Source: Catonia carolina
Lineage: Eukaryota > Arthropoda > Insecta > Hemiptera > Achilidae
DNA: 64,000 nucleotides
Direction: 5' to 3'
NCBI GenBank assembly: GCA_035578175.1
Contig: JAQMRL010000006.1
Coordinates: forward strand, 55,841,001-55,905,000
The position numbers were made by a program, and so were the translations under genes. Of this stretch, positions 47,147 to 58,690 are shown in pieces (positions within the stretch are counted from its first letter, which is position 1; the number at the start of each line of letters is the position of its first letter). The notes beneath the pieces are model-generated. The model was not told the DNA's origin and searched no databases. It was given only the letters and a program-made list of their open reading frames with translations.

Positions 47147-47204
47147 TATTATTATTTATTTAATAAAGATTTTACTGCTTTTAATTATAAGCTACATACA
47201 GTAT

Positions 47205-47335
47205 TTTCAATAAAATAGCTATACTTATACACAGAAACTCTTCTTCACAAAGAGTTCTGTCAACGCATAGGAGTATACAAAAAATTATTTAAAAAATTTT
47301 CACAAATACTTATAGCTAATATGAAAGAATACTAT
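47205..47335 (-). repeat. Repeat family H, copy 3 (partial)
   Basis: AAACTCTTCTTCACAAAGAG, TTCTGTCAACGCATAGGAGT is the complement of the conserved CTATGCGCG...CAGAACTCTTTGTGAAGAAG block. Confidence 0.7.
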
Positions 47336-49477
47336 TATATCATCTAAAATGGGTACAAGAATTTTTTTATAACCGTTCCCTTCTCGAGCTGTGCGACCTG
47401 TGAGAGATGGTGATATTCTTGTTGATTCGAGTTTATGCTCAGTGTGAAATAGACTTGAGGCCGACCAACTTAGACATCTCAATAAAAGTACTATGAGTAA
47501 AGAGTTTTTTTTTAAGTATTTAATATAAAAAGATAAATACCATTAAATTTACACAAATATCAAAAATAATAATAACAATAAAAAAATTTAAATTGTTAAA
47601 AAATATTTAAAAAATTGTTTAAATTTACGTCTAGTAATTGAACAGATTATGACAACTTTAAATCACTTTAAAATATTAAAACCCTGTTAAAACTACATAT
47701 TTAAAATTGATATACATTTTTCTCTCATTTTATCAAAAAAGTAAAAGCTCTATTATCATTTATTTTAAAATTGATCTAGACAAAATGATTCCCATATTTA
47801 AGGATCCACTAACCGAGAAATATAGCTCGATTACAGTCCTGCCAATCCAAAGAACTTAAAATTGTAATGAACTTTCCTTAGTAAAACCAAATTGAGATTA
47901 TCCACAATGATCTACAAGTTCCTTGGAGTTTTTGTTCAACGTAATAAAAAATACTATCAACGGTGAGCCGGGGGTTGTTAAATACTAAATAAAGTAAAAA
48001 ACCCCTTTAAATATAATTAATCACTATTTACATTGATTTAAGATTAGTTTTCCATAACTTATAACTGATAAATATTTGCTATTTATTTGAAAAAATAATA
48101 TCCTACGCAAGATATTCTTAAAACACATCCATTTAAGTTAAGCGATATAGTGAACCCTTAACTAAAGACCTACTGTACCAATTAAAATTCTATACGTCAA
48201 TTCGCAAATATATATTTCATTCAAAGTAGGCCTAGGCCCTATCTGTTAAACTGAAAAACATATTTAATATATCGGTTGATTTAATGTATCGCTGAAAACT
48301 GGTATATTTTGACTTAATAAGATTTGATAAGATGTCTAATTTGACGTAGGAATATATTTCAATAATCTTTCAGAGCTATAACATTATAAATTTGAACAAA
48401 TAAGTAATTCGAGGGTCGTTTTAAAAAAATCTTCATCAATTAATCTTAATAATATTGTAGCTTTTTGGTTAAATATGCGATTGAGTAACTAAAATTACTG
48501 AAATTACTAAGTGAGTCACTTGATTAGAATCAAAAATTACTCTGAAAAAAGTTATGTACAGGTAACGCGCTATAAGCTGTCGATTGCGCCTATCATGCGG
48601 AGGACAGTATACTATCTATCCTACTTACATCGGCCAACCCGAAAGCATAAGACGTGTATCAAGCGTGTAACTCAAAATGTAACCACCACAAATACTTAAG
48701 TAATAAACTTCTGTTCATGACCCGTCACACTAAATAAGTAAGAAGTAAAATAATTATTTAAAAAAAAGTGAATTGTTTAAAATTCAATTGCAATAACTTT
48801 ACTGAAAATAATGAAATATGAATACACTAAAAATACAATAACATTTTGAAATTACCGTAAAACTAGTACTACTCAAGATAATAAGCTCGCATCGACGGAA
48901 CTCACGGACTAACTAGTCTATCACTACAAAATATAAGAGTGCAGTAATTCAGTTACTGCTGATGACCAAAAATGATACTAAATATAGCTTAGGCCTAGTA
49001 TTATGGCTTATTTAGAATTAATGTCTAATATTTAGGATATTAAGAATAAATAAATAATACAATGGGATGTTTATTAAGCGAATTAGTTGTAAACATAATA
49101 ATTCAATGTAAGAATAAAACTACAACATGATGTCATGGTTAGAGCTGTCGATACGATGTATTTAGAAAAGCACATAAATAGTAGCACTTCCACCCCCACC
49201 CCCCCCCCCCCCACCACGCTTAGTCCAGTCTTACTCTCGCTGACGATCGTCAACTTATATTGCGTTACCAGTACTAACACACAAAAAAATCGTTCGTAAC
49301 TCTTTCGTTGGATATCAGTTTAGTTAGATATCTGCTAAACAGCAGTAGCTATTCAAGTTGAAGCAGGTGAAGAGCCTCCTCACCTATTTTCTAGATAGTA
49401 TCGAGATTTATTTCTCTCACAAAATAAGTATAATTTCTGTTATAATTATTTTTTGTTTTATAATAGGCCTAAGCGCC
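47336..49477. other. AT-rich DNA with unexplained GC-richer islands
   Basis: Islands at 47370-47480, 48560-48700, 48885-48965 and 49180-49330 (including a C-rich run at 49189-49212) are not explained by any repeat seen here. A minus-strand GTAAGT at about 48625 follows a short open stretch, but no convincing exon could be built. Confidence 0.35.
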
Positions 49478-49855
49478 CATAACAGGCAGGTGTAATTTTA
49501 AATTTTTGCACTCAATTTGCTAGTTCCAGGGCTACAAAAATAGATCTGTTTATTATCACGTGGTCAGCCAATTATATGAACTACTTAAAAACAGAAGAGG
49601 TAGAGGTGTAAAAAACACTAGTCAGAGTTATCTCCTCTGAAAATAATGGCTTTCATTATACAGCCAGACCCTGTGGTGAATGACGGTGTCATTTGCAGGG
49701 TGCAGAGTAGATGCCGTTTGGAGGACCTGGCATGCTGATAAGCATAGGCTACTTTCGTACTCAGTGAGGAAGCAAAGTAAACCACCTCACTTTTCGTTTC
49801 ACTCAGTAAAACCTCTACAGGTTCAAACTAGCCTTTCGGCTGTTGGCCTAAACAA
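49478..49855 (+). repeat. Repeat family B, copy 9
   Basis: From CCCATAACAGGCAGGTGTAA to GGTTCAAACTAGCCTTTCGG, with a 10-15 bp internal deletion. Confidence 0.85.
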
Positions 49856-50684
49856 AAACAGTAGACCTAAATGAACAAGTACCGAATAAAAAAGTACATA
49901 AAATTATTGTAGCTACTTAAGGGAAGTCAGACTCAAAAAAATGAAAAAAATATCGATTTTTAGGTTTTAACTGTGTTAAATAGTTTGAAATTAGCGCTTT
50001 TCAATGGTACCAAAATCACGTTTCTACTAGTTTTTTTTTTATATATAAAAACACGTCACGTGAAAATTTTCCTGTTTTCGTAAACAAGTCATATTGTGTA
50101 AGCCTACATAATTTTTAGTTATTTTGTCACTAATTTTTATGAATTTTTTTAGTATTTCTCTTTTAATCTAGAAGACACTTTTATTTGTAAGGTTTAGGTT
50201 TTGCAATTTATGTTGCATAAATTACTTAGTGCATTCCTGTTCATATGAAGCAGAAATGCACTAAGTAAGTACGTTTTTGTATAGAAATGCGTTTATAAAT
50301 CTGAATCACCATTTTACAAAAACTGTTTTTTCATACAAAGACCTGTTTTCTCAAGAACCAGTAAAGCTTTTTCCTCTAAATTTTAATGGCACATTCCTTA
50401 CATGTATTTTACATCAACAGACGGGAAATTTGACGTTATTTTAATTTATAAAATAAAATTTAATTTTTTTTCCATAAAATTTCAGTTTTTGGAGTAGGCA
50501 TTCATGGAAAAATTTATAAAAAGATTAATAATCCATATATTTTAAAATGACTCCGTCTATCTGTCAGGAACATATCAATGAATAACTAGTTAAAATTTGA
50601 AAATTTTCTGGCCATAGATAACGGAGAAAACGGGTCAAACATTAAGATGGGTTAAGATAGCAGTTCCGACTTCCCTTAAGGCTT
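49856..50684. other. AT-rich DNA, nothing assigned
   Basis: No structure supported. Confidence 0.35.
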
Positions 50685-50802
50685 ATTCGCACGATGCTAG
50701 TTTACTAACTGCTAGTAGACTAGCAGCTAGTTTTGTTAAAGCGCTAGTATTCACTTGTAACTTTGGATATGTTTGATTTTACTAGCGCTAGTAGGGGAGA
50801 AA
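50685..50802. repeat. Cluster of CTAG palindromes, possible DNA-transposon end
   Basis: It contains CTGCTAGTAGACTAGCAG (8-bp perfect stem, 2-nt spacer), AGCGCTAGT, and the 12-bp palindrome ACTAGCGCTAGT. The left edge AAGGCTTATTCGCACGATGC resembles a transposon terminus. No matching opposite end was found; a jockey fragment begins at its right. Confidence 0.4.
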
Positions 50803-50985
50803 AAGTCACATTTTGTCAGCAAGTTCATCAACATACAGATCTTGCCACGTCTGCAATCCAAGGTTCTTAGAATTTATTACCAATTCCTCGTGATTTATAT
50901 CAAAGTAATTCATCGTGACTTACATATTAACTCTCCTAGAAGAAATACAATGTTATCTGAATTGGATCATCAAATGTAGCAAAGT
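50803..50985 (+). pseudogene. Jockey-like LINE fragment
   Basis: The frame gives NIQILPRLQSKVLRIYYQFL, then VIHRDLHINSPRRN, matching the LQRFQSKVLR...LHxDLxI segment of jockey C-termini. Confidence 0.55.
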
Positions 50986-51769
50986 TAAAGAAGTTTATTA
51001 AAATTTATCAGTGTCTTTATTTAGGAAATGTGATTTTCTTTTTAATTCTTTTGAGTAAAGTACCTCTAATTTTGGGGTTACATGGTAATTCCAAAACGAT
51101 ATCTGGTAAAGAAAACAATAATTTTCAAATTACAGCCTACCTTTTAGTTTCAATGACACACATACATACACGTTCAAATCAAACAAATAAATATTTTGTT
51201 TTTTTTTCTTTGACGGTCATAAAACGTAAAGATTATTTTTAATTATTGGTATTGATTTTCGATTTGATCGTAATATTCGTCGCTCTGTGTAATATCGTAA
51301 AGAAAAAATATTGCAAAAAGTTAAAAAAAATTTAATACAGTTTTGTAATTATAATAATGATTGACACATAAATTTATCAAAAGATATTGCGAAAAATGCT
51401 TCGCAATGGTGTTACTTTGCTCATATAATGTGCCTAATATAGATTTTGCTTACAAAAAGTTAGGGAGTGGTTTTGTTGAACAAAAGGTAGATAATACTTA
51501 TTGTAGGCTTAATAATGTCTGTCAACGTATTATAGATTACATTTTATTGTGTGTGCAAAAGGAACTTTATTGCGAAAATACCTATAAAATAAATTTATGA
51601 ATTTTAAATATTCGCACGATAAAAATTATTCGAATGAAAATTTTCTTGATTGATTTAATAATAGTATATTATTAGGTAGTAATTACAAATATCACAAGTT
51701 AAAATTAACAAATTTTAATGCACATGTCTTCACTGCCGGCAAGTGTCGTTTGAATTGTCTAAGAGAGAG
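50986..51769. other. AT-rich DNA, unassigned
   Basis: A 79-codon open frame (51361-51597) has no recognisable motif. A short (GA)n run ends the interval. Confidence 0.35.
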
Positions 51770-52480
51770 AGAGAGAGATGGTAAATTGATTCATGTGTGA
51801 TTCGAGTCTTTTTTTGGTATTTTGTACTGTATTTGTTGATTTCACGTTTAACTGTAAGAATGGGTAGATTTCTGTGTAATATGTTTTTCGTTAAGTACCA
51901 AGGTAATTCTGTGATTGTTCTGACTAACTTCGATTGGAATCTATGAAGGATTTCAATGTTGGAATGACTTGCTTAGCCTCATAATTTGAATGCTATACGT
52001 CCAAAATGGTATAAGAATTGATTTGTAAATTAAAAGTGTGGTAAACCTGTGGTTATGATTGAGTGTCGAACATTTACCAAGTATCCAATAAAACTGCTTC
52101 AATTGTGTGTTCATTTGTTTCCTTTCGTTCTGTATGTGTGTTTTCCAATTCAATCGTTTGTCAAGATGTAGGCTATAAAAAGATATCTAGCGGAGTCTGC
52201 TTTAGGTATCTTTGTATGATGTTTATGTAAACTGGTATGCATATGTATTTTGTACCATTTGTTTTCATACACCATTTATTCCGCCAGTCTTGTATTTTGT
52301 ATTTTAAATGATTGAACAGTAGTATCGTCCGCAAATGTGGATGTAGTATTATTACTTGTGTTTGCAATTAAATCGGAAGTTTTTAAGTTGTATAGGAAGG
52401 GAGCAAGAACACTGCTTTGTGTAACTCCTGCGTTAATAAGATGTAAATTTATTTCACAAATAAAATTCAGTACCAAGGAT
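51770..52480 (-). pseudogene. Jockey-clade reverse transcriptase fragment
   Basis: The minus strand preserves RT motifs: INAGVTQSSVLAPFLYNLKT (consensus GVPQGSVLGPxLYN), STFADDTTV (catalytic F-A-D-D box), then WRNKWCMKTN, NWKTHIQNERKQMNTQLKQF and YKSILIPFWTYSIQIM, RFQSKLVRTI in order down to about 51800. The pieces are in different frames. It is 5'-truncated and lacks the endonuclease. Confidence 0.82.
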
Positions 52481-53799
52481 CTTTAAAACATACAAATTTA
52501 TTTATTCTAAACATAATATTTTTTTCAATGATTTCAAAATTTCAAGATTTTCAGTGAGGTACCTAACCACATTTTTTCCCAGTTAGTGTTATAATAATGA
52601 TGCTGTAAGTTTGGTTAATTTTTGTGTTATAAAATTAGTTTAATTAGGAAATGTATTGTGTGTGGATAAGTATTTAACTTATTTTATTATTTAAAAAACC
52701 AATGTAGAATTTGAAACTTAAAAATTATGTGTGTGAATAAAAAATTTTAAAAATAAATAAATAAAAAAAATATCTTTAGATATCTTCTGTACCTACTTAA
52801 TTTGATGTTCCATATGTTGTGATAAAAATATTATGGTAAGGTTTAATTTTGAGTGTGAAATTTTGAGCGAATGAAACGAATTTTACTTAAAACTACTGCA
52901 GTAATTTTGATCTGCAATAAAAGGAATCTAGTAGACAAATTATTATAAGAAACAGAAAAATGTCAAGATATTCCTTGAATAAAAACCGTATAACTTTTAT
53001 AAAATCCAACAAGAATTGTATAAAAAAAATGTGGTAGGTCTTTTAAAAATCCAGGTGTATTTCAAAGAAGATTAAAAATATGTTTTGTGATTTAGAGAGC
53101 TATATAAAATGGAGATTGATGCCCAATTTGTAACGCGTTTTAAAATGTCCCAATGTTTGATCTTTAGGATTTTAAAAGTTTAAAAGATCTTTTTGAATAC
53201 AATCGATTCCGACTGAATACGTTGAATGAATAATCGATACGTTATTTACGATTCATTTTAGACAGGTTCATATTTTCACCAACATCCATTTGACGGGTAT
53301 TTAGTATTGTGGTCAAAAAGGGGTTAAAAGACGTTGTTGGTAAACATGTGTGTATTTTGATCCAATGTGAAAAGTTAAAGAGTTGACAAGTCCATTCAAA
53401 GTTTTTAAGTATTTCTATTATGCTTCTAAAAGACCTCACACCGAAATAAAATTTCAACATCTCTTTTATTTACACATGTTTAAATAAATTTGAAAAGACT
53501 CGCTATTTCTTTTTGATCCAGTTTTTGAAATCCAGTTAAATATCTCGATGACTACGACTATGGCTAAATCATAAGTGCCGAATTGATTCACAGGTACGTT
53601 CTTGAAAATTTACACAGCGTTTCGTACAGTTCATTATGATCAATAATGTTTATAAAGCTAATGAATACAAACAATTAAATAAAAAAGGTGAAATACCTTT
53701 TGCATTCAGGTAAAGTTCTAAATCTTCGAGATACTTAACTTTGCTACCAGCTTTAAGTTGATTTTAGTTATTATTATTTTTTTCTTTTATTATTATTAT
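52481..53799. other. AT-rich DNA, little assigned
   Basis: The minus strand around 53560-53660 contains a possible decayed RT segment (FINIIDHNELYETL-like), too weak to annotate. (TTA)n lies at 53781-53810. Confidence 0.3.
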
Positions 53800-54590
53800 T
53801 ATTATTATTAGCGAATTCTCCCAATAATGGAAGACGTTAAGCAAATAGCTCAATTAAATTTCTTTGGGTTCTTCCTGTTCTTCCAATAGACTTTCATTCT
53901 TTTTGAGAAAGCTTATTTACGTTCATCTGACCATTTTGGCCTGACTTTGTTTTGCTGTGGTTGCTCAGGTGAAACTTCCCACTTATTTACTTTGTCTCGA
54001 AACGTGTTTCTTTCTACGATATCGGTTGAACTTATGTTTGCACGTTCGAGGTCCTTACAAATTTCCTGAAGCCATGGTGTTGAGGTTTTAAGTGCGGTTA
54101 CATAGTCTACAGTCTTCTTAGTCAATCGATCTTGTGATAACCTACTAAGATGACCAAAGAATTTCAGTTTTTGTTTCCTAAAGTCAATTTCGATGTTTGA
54201 ATACTTCTCCGTTGTTTTGATTGATTGTAGCTTGTATCGTCTTCAGTAAGCCCAGTCCCTAAGATTTTCCTTATGATTTTTCTCTCTTCCTTTTTGATTT
54301 CCTCAAGGTCTCGTTTCTTATTGAGTGTTAGTGTTTCACTTGTATAGAGGGCTGTTGGTTTTATAACTGTGTTGTAGTGTCGCAATTTTATTTGCCTTGA
54401 CATGGATTTTTTGTTGTAAAGATGCTGTACTAGGCCTAATCCTTTTTTCCATCTTTAGTAGGTGACTCTGTTGTGAGATTTTTTCTCGGCCTGTTGGTTC
54501 AATGATTTCTCCCAGATATTTAAAGTAAGGGACCTTATTGATTTTACCATATTTAGTTTTCAAGCTTGCTATTTCTATTCTTGAATTATT
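53800..54590 (-). pseudogene. LINE lineage A, C-terminal region
   Basis: The minus strand reads INKVPYFKYLGEIIEPTGRE, RQIKLRHYNTVIKPTALYTS, RKIIRKILGTGLTED, KLKFFGHLSRLSQDRLTKKT, VDYVTALKTSTPWLQEICKD and NKVRPKWSDERK, then YWKNRKNPKK-like residues. It is near-continuous but frameshifted several times. Confidence 0.8.
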
Positions 54591-55479
54591 ATTATTATTA
54601 TTTTATTAACGCATTCATTGTTGATTTAATCGAACGATAGTTTTATTAGTACATAATTTAAAAAAAATACATGGTCATTTTATCGGACAATACTTAAAGA
54701 AATCAAATAAAATAGTCAGACAATGTTATACGAAAGTTATTATAACATTTTTTTGTATAAAAATAACAAAAATATTAGTTTGTGTTAAGAAAATCTTTCA
54801 TTTGGCACTAATTTTGTAAATTTTCGTTTGTTTTCTGATATTTTTTGCAGTAAGCAAAGTTTACCCATAAAAGATTTTTTTGAATATTTTTCTTTAAATT
54901 TAACTCTTTGGTGCAGCTGTAAAAAGTAGCTTTTCAAAAGTTCAAGCTATTTAATCTGAATTATTAAGAACAATTTACAAGTGTCATTTACTAAATTTTA
55001 AATTGAACCCTTCAGAACTATCTAAATACATGCCTTTTGTGAAATTACATCTTTTTCTTCTCTCTGATTTGTAACTTTAATGATTAGTGATTTTGGACAG
55101 CTTCTTTACTATAATCAATTTCTTTTTTCCTTGATTTAAACTCTTCAGAAATTGGACATGCAACAATTTAAATTTTCCGCGGAAAATATGCACAGGATGT
55201 TAATTCAAAAGAAATGACAAACTGCAATTAAAATTCCTGTTCATGTAAAATTTATTTCCACTTGATATTTTCTCAAAGTAAACCAAAACTTCATAACCAT
55301 CGGTCCTTTTGATCTCCTGTTAAGCACGTTCACATTTTTATTATATAAGTATTTAGACGTTATAATATGTATCACTTTGAAATATAGAGTTTTGAAGATT
55401 TGATACTTGCCGAGCCGTTCTTATTTATCTTTGATTGAAAACTTAAACTAATTATTTATAAATAAAATAATAAAAAACC
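54591..55479. other. AT-rich DNA, nothing assigned
   Basis: No structure supported. Confidence 0.35.
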
Positions 55480-55930
55480 TTATTATCCTCCGCAAGTTAA
55501 TGGCCCCGTTGAAAATAGACGGACAATATAGGTTACGAGGTCGAAAAGAACTATACAAGGAAGATGAACGATTAATGGAAATGATTAGAAAAAGAAGCGA
55601 AAAATGTAAAAGACTTGAAGCGTTTGAGATGTGACTATTCAGAAGGATACTGAAAGTCTCCTGGGTGGATTGTGCCTTTAATGAGTAGGTACTGCGACGC
55701 ATCCAGAAATCAAAAGAAGTCATGAACACTATAAAGATTCGGAGCTCGAGTACTTGGGACATAAAATGCGCAACCAAAATAGATATCATTTACGCCAATC
55801 TCTATTACAAGGAAGAATAGCCGGACAACGTAGCTTAAGGAGAAGATGTATCTCCAGGTTAAAAAAATTTCAGAATATGGTACTTGGAAACGAAAATACA
55901 ACTATTTCAAGCAGCAGTGAATAAAGTTCA
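55480..55930 (+). pseudogene. LINE C-terminal region (another lineage)
   Basis: The frames give RSEKCKRLEAFEM, LFRRILKVSWVDCAFNE, VLRRIQKSKEVMNTIKIR, then YLGHKMRNQNRYHLRQSLLQ-like and AAVNKVQFCL. The layout is that of a common insect LINE. Stops are present. The larger antisense open frame here is a shadow. Confidence 0.65.
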
Positions 55931-55955
55931 ATTTTGTTTATATGGTGGCCAGACT

Positions 55956-56022
55956 ATTTATATATATATATTATATATATTATATTATATTATATTATAT
56001 TATATATTATATATATAGATTT
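55956..56022. repeat. (TA)n-rich microsatellite
   Basis: Irregular TATATA/TATTATAT array after the LINE relic. Confidence 0.9.
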
Positions 56023-56079
56023 ATATGGTATCAATATTAGACAATTGGTTTATATGGTGACCTAAAGAAGAATAAGAAG

Positions 56080-56400
56080 ACTAAAATTTTACGGATACCT
56101 TTATGGAATGGATGACAAACGGTTGACAAAACAAATTCGTTAAGACACTAGCTAAAGAATATACCAAAGGGTTGTCAGATAAATGGTATAAAGATCAGAA
56201 ATGATATTGAGAAAACCAAAATAAACCGAGTAAATGAACCGAACCAAATTCGGACAATAAATTACGGACTTTAAGGTTCATTAAGTGAAAAAATAAAACA
56301 CCAGGTGGACAGAAAAAAGAGGTAAAGCTTACAGTGAACGAATGCTGAGAATGTGGGCTGCAAATACAGCTTTCATAAACGTTTAAAGTTACCTCACGTG
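56080..56400 (+). pseudogene. Decayed LINE C-terminus
   Basis: The frame reads LKFYGYLYGMDDKRLTKQIR, then after several stops NTRWTEKRGKAYSERMLRMW, the same order (F-Y-G-H, R-L-T-K, W-x-E-x-R) as lineage A ends. Confidence 0.55.
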
Positions 56401-56519
56401 GTCTAAAATTGGAATTCCCTATATGAAAAAAATACAAAAACAATTCTTACAAAATTATTGTAGATATAACTAAACTTTTATAAACAAATAAAAGATATTA
56501 AAAAAAAACAAAAACTTAC

Positions 56520-56645
56520 TGACCCATATCTAAAATCATCTTCTGCCGCCACGTAATCTTGCGTTAAAAACTGCCAACCGTGATCCACGTCTGATGTATC
56601 AGAAGCTCCTACGTGATCATAAATCGGATATAACCCGGACATCAT
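56520..56645 (-). CDS. Candidate first coding exon of an unidentified gene
   Basis: This is a 42-codon open frame beginning with two adjacent methionines (ATG at 56645 and 56642) and ending exactly at a consensus donor, TCA/GTAAGT (56519-56514), in phase 0. It encodes MMSGLYPIYDHVGASDTSDV, then DHGWQFLTQDYV and an acidic AAEDDFRYGS. It is far less AT-rich than its flanks, and the codons look protein-like. I do not recognise the family. It is on the same strand as vnd, but phase 0 does not fit the vnd exon at 17462, and vnd already has a start at 29012, so a separate gene (or a missing intermediate exon) is needed. I found no downstream partner exon. Confidence 0.4.
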
Positions 56646-57499
56646 AACTCAAGTTATATTTTATTATTCTTTAATAATACTGATTGTGTAAATAAAAAAA
56701 TTATTTGAATTGAAAACCCGCAAAAAATACGAATTTAAAAAATCACAAATAATAATAAATCACAATTTAAAAATTGCACAGTTTTGTAAAAAAATTATTT
56801 CTCTTTAAAAAATATATAAATTCAGATTCTATTATTTCTAAACAAAGACTAGTTTTTTTTTTGAATGAGTTATGAAAATATTATTATTTTTGTAATATTT
56901 ACTGATCACACTAAAAATTTTACCGTTAACTATTCAGACAAGCGCACAGGTACAGTATCTATCTGTCACCTGCACTGAGTGTGGGAAGGAAAGGTAAACT
57001 GTTGGGCCTCATAAAGTTATGACAATAATGATAAGTTAGATGTTCCTCGTTATCACTTCGGGTGGTAAAGATAACTTAGGCTATATATATATAATATAAT
57101 GTGTGTGATAAAAAAAGGATAGAATATATAAGAGAAAGAAAGAAATAGTATATATGAAAGATTTTTTTAACCTGTTTTGATGATATATCTACCAATGTTT
57201 TGTAAACGGTATGGTAAGTTTATTATTTTATTAATAAAATGTTCAGTAATATACAGTTTATATCAAAGAACTTGCGATTGCGCGCGAGCATAATGCGTCT
57301 TGCCTCTGAAGATTACTTAAATATATAAAACTACTTTATTACTTTTCCCGATTTCATTTTAACACTTAACTTATATCTTGTATTAGTTGTAGAATACACA
57401 TGCCGATTTTTTTAATTAAATATTTTTTATGAAGGTGATAAATCTACACACGTAACATTTACTTTAAACAAACAAACATGTCCGGTGGTCTATTAAATG
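56646..57499 (-). promoter_or_regulatory. Upstream region of the 56.5-kb candidate exon
   Basis: The region is AT-rich with a less AT-rich island at about 56935-57030 (minus strand CCACACTCAGTGCAGGTGACAG includes an initiator-like TCAGT). There is a short TA-rich run near 57083-57100. This could be a promoter and 5' UTR of the candidate exon; no direct support. Confidence 0.2.
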
Positions 57500-58340
57500 A
57501 TAACCCGATTCCACAAAACGATGAAATTAAATACTTAGGTACGCATTTGGACCTGAAAACACATATGAACAAAGAGATAACAACTTGTTCTAAAATTACG
57601 GAGATTATTTTGGCTCGTAGGCAGTAGATCCCAATTTTCTTTGAAAAATAAGGTTCTAATATATAAAGTTGTATTAATTGGAGCGTCGGATCATCAGGAG
57701 ATGCCTGAACAAAAGATGTTTCTCTGATGGGATAAGGAAACCCGTCTCGAAAGAAGAAGTATACAGAAATACAGAACCTCTAGCAGACCAGATGAGGAAA
57801 AAGAGAATTTCCTTCTTTGGACATCTCTTGAGGACCGACTCTTCCAGAATCTCAAAACAAATCATCAACTTTTTCCTAAACAGAAAAACTCAGCCCCACT
57901 GGATCAGGGAAATTAAGGAGGACATGGACGGGCTCCAAATCTCACTTGAGGACCTCAAAACAAAAGCCGGAAATTACCACAGACTGAAAACCACAAGACT
58001 TGAACAGCAGAAACTGACGAAACGACAGAAAGTTGTGTATTCTGACAAGGAACGGCAGAAAAGATCGGATGAATTGAGGGACTACTGGAGAAAGTTCAAG
58101 GAAGGAAACATCAGGAAAGGACTCCAAAAACTGAAAAACTGAACCCAACTGAAAAACTGAACTGCAAAAATTGAAATGAGCTTTTTTTAGTTTGATGAAC
58201 TTATGTAGTCCTATGTAGCTTTAAAAAAAAAAAGTTGTATTAAAGCCGGTCTGGAGTTTTGGGGTGCAGCTATGGGTACAGCTAGTTCAACCAACCTCGC
58301 TCGACATGATACAAAGATTTGTATCGATTTGTATCTTAAA
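57500..58340 (+). pseudogene. Jockey-like LINE fragment, split by a younger LINE
   Basis: The left part (57500-57677) gives NDEIKYLGTHLDLK, GSRSQFSLKNKVLIYKVVL. The right part (from 58231) resumes KVVLKPVWSFGVQLW and SLDMIQRF. Removing 57678-58230 and one TSD restores co-linearity with jockey ORF2 order. Confidence 0.75.
57678..58230 (+). mobile_element. 5'-truncated LINE lineage A insertion with A tail and 13-bp TSD
   Basis: The TSD AAAGTTGTATTAA lies at 57665-57677 and 58231-58243. The insertion is open from its first base to a stop at 58142, about 154 codons, including LADQMRKKRISFFGHLLRTD, SRISKQIINFFLN, HWIREIKEDMDG and ERQKRSDELRDYWRKFKEGN. A 3' UTR of about 80 bp ends in A10. It is the least decayed LINE in the window and serves as a reference for the older lineage A fragments. 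Confidence 0.93.
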
Positions 58341-58530
58341 CGCCCATTCATAAAACATGAATTAACCCTTTCAGTATCAACATCTGGAAAACAGAACGTC
58401 GATATCTTTCACGTAGTGATAACATCCTGTTTACCGGACGCCTTAAGTTATGCATAAAGCGCCAACGTCCGAATAACCGAACATTTCCAAAAACATTTTA
58501 ACAAAAATTAATGGAATAATTAATTTTTTA

Positions 58531-58690
58531 ACCGCCTCCGTGGCGTAGTGACTAGCGCGGTAGCCTACAAAGCGAAAGTACCCGGGTTTGATTCCCGGCT
58601 AGGGTCTGGAAATTTTAACACGTTAAAACTCCCGTTAATGTACCAAAACCCACAGTATTTGCTAATGACTAAGCTGTTAATGCGATTTTA
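58531..58690 (+). repeat. tRNA-derived SINE family E, copy 2
   Basis: It has GCCTCCGTGGCGTAGTGACT, AGCGCGGTAGCC (A box region) and CCGGGTTTGATTCCCGG (B box), then a body with TGTACCAAAACCCACAG and TTTAAATAAACTAAAAAAAA at the end. The acceptor arm does not pair, so it is not a tRNA gene. Confidence 0.8.

Noticed and set aside
51361..51600. 79-codon plus-strand frame
   Set aside because: No motif, AT-driven composition, no splice context; not reported as a gene.
55448..55901. Minus-strand frames of 113 and 63 codons
   Set aside because: Antisense to a recognisable plus-strand LINE C-terminus.
58531..58605. Possible tRNA gene
   Set aside because: Good A and B boxes, but the acceptor arm does not pair and related dispersed copies share a non-tRNA tail.
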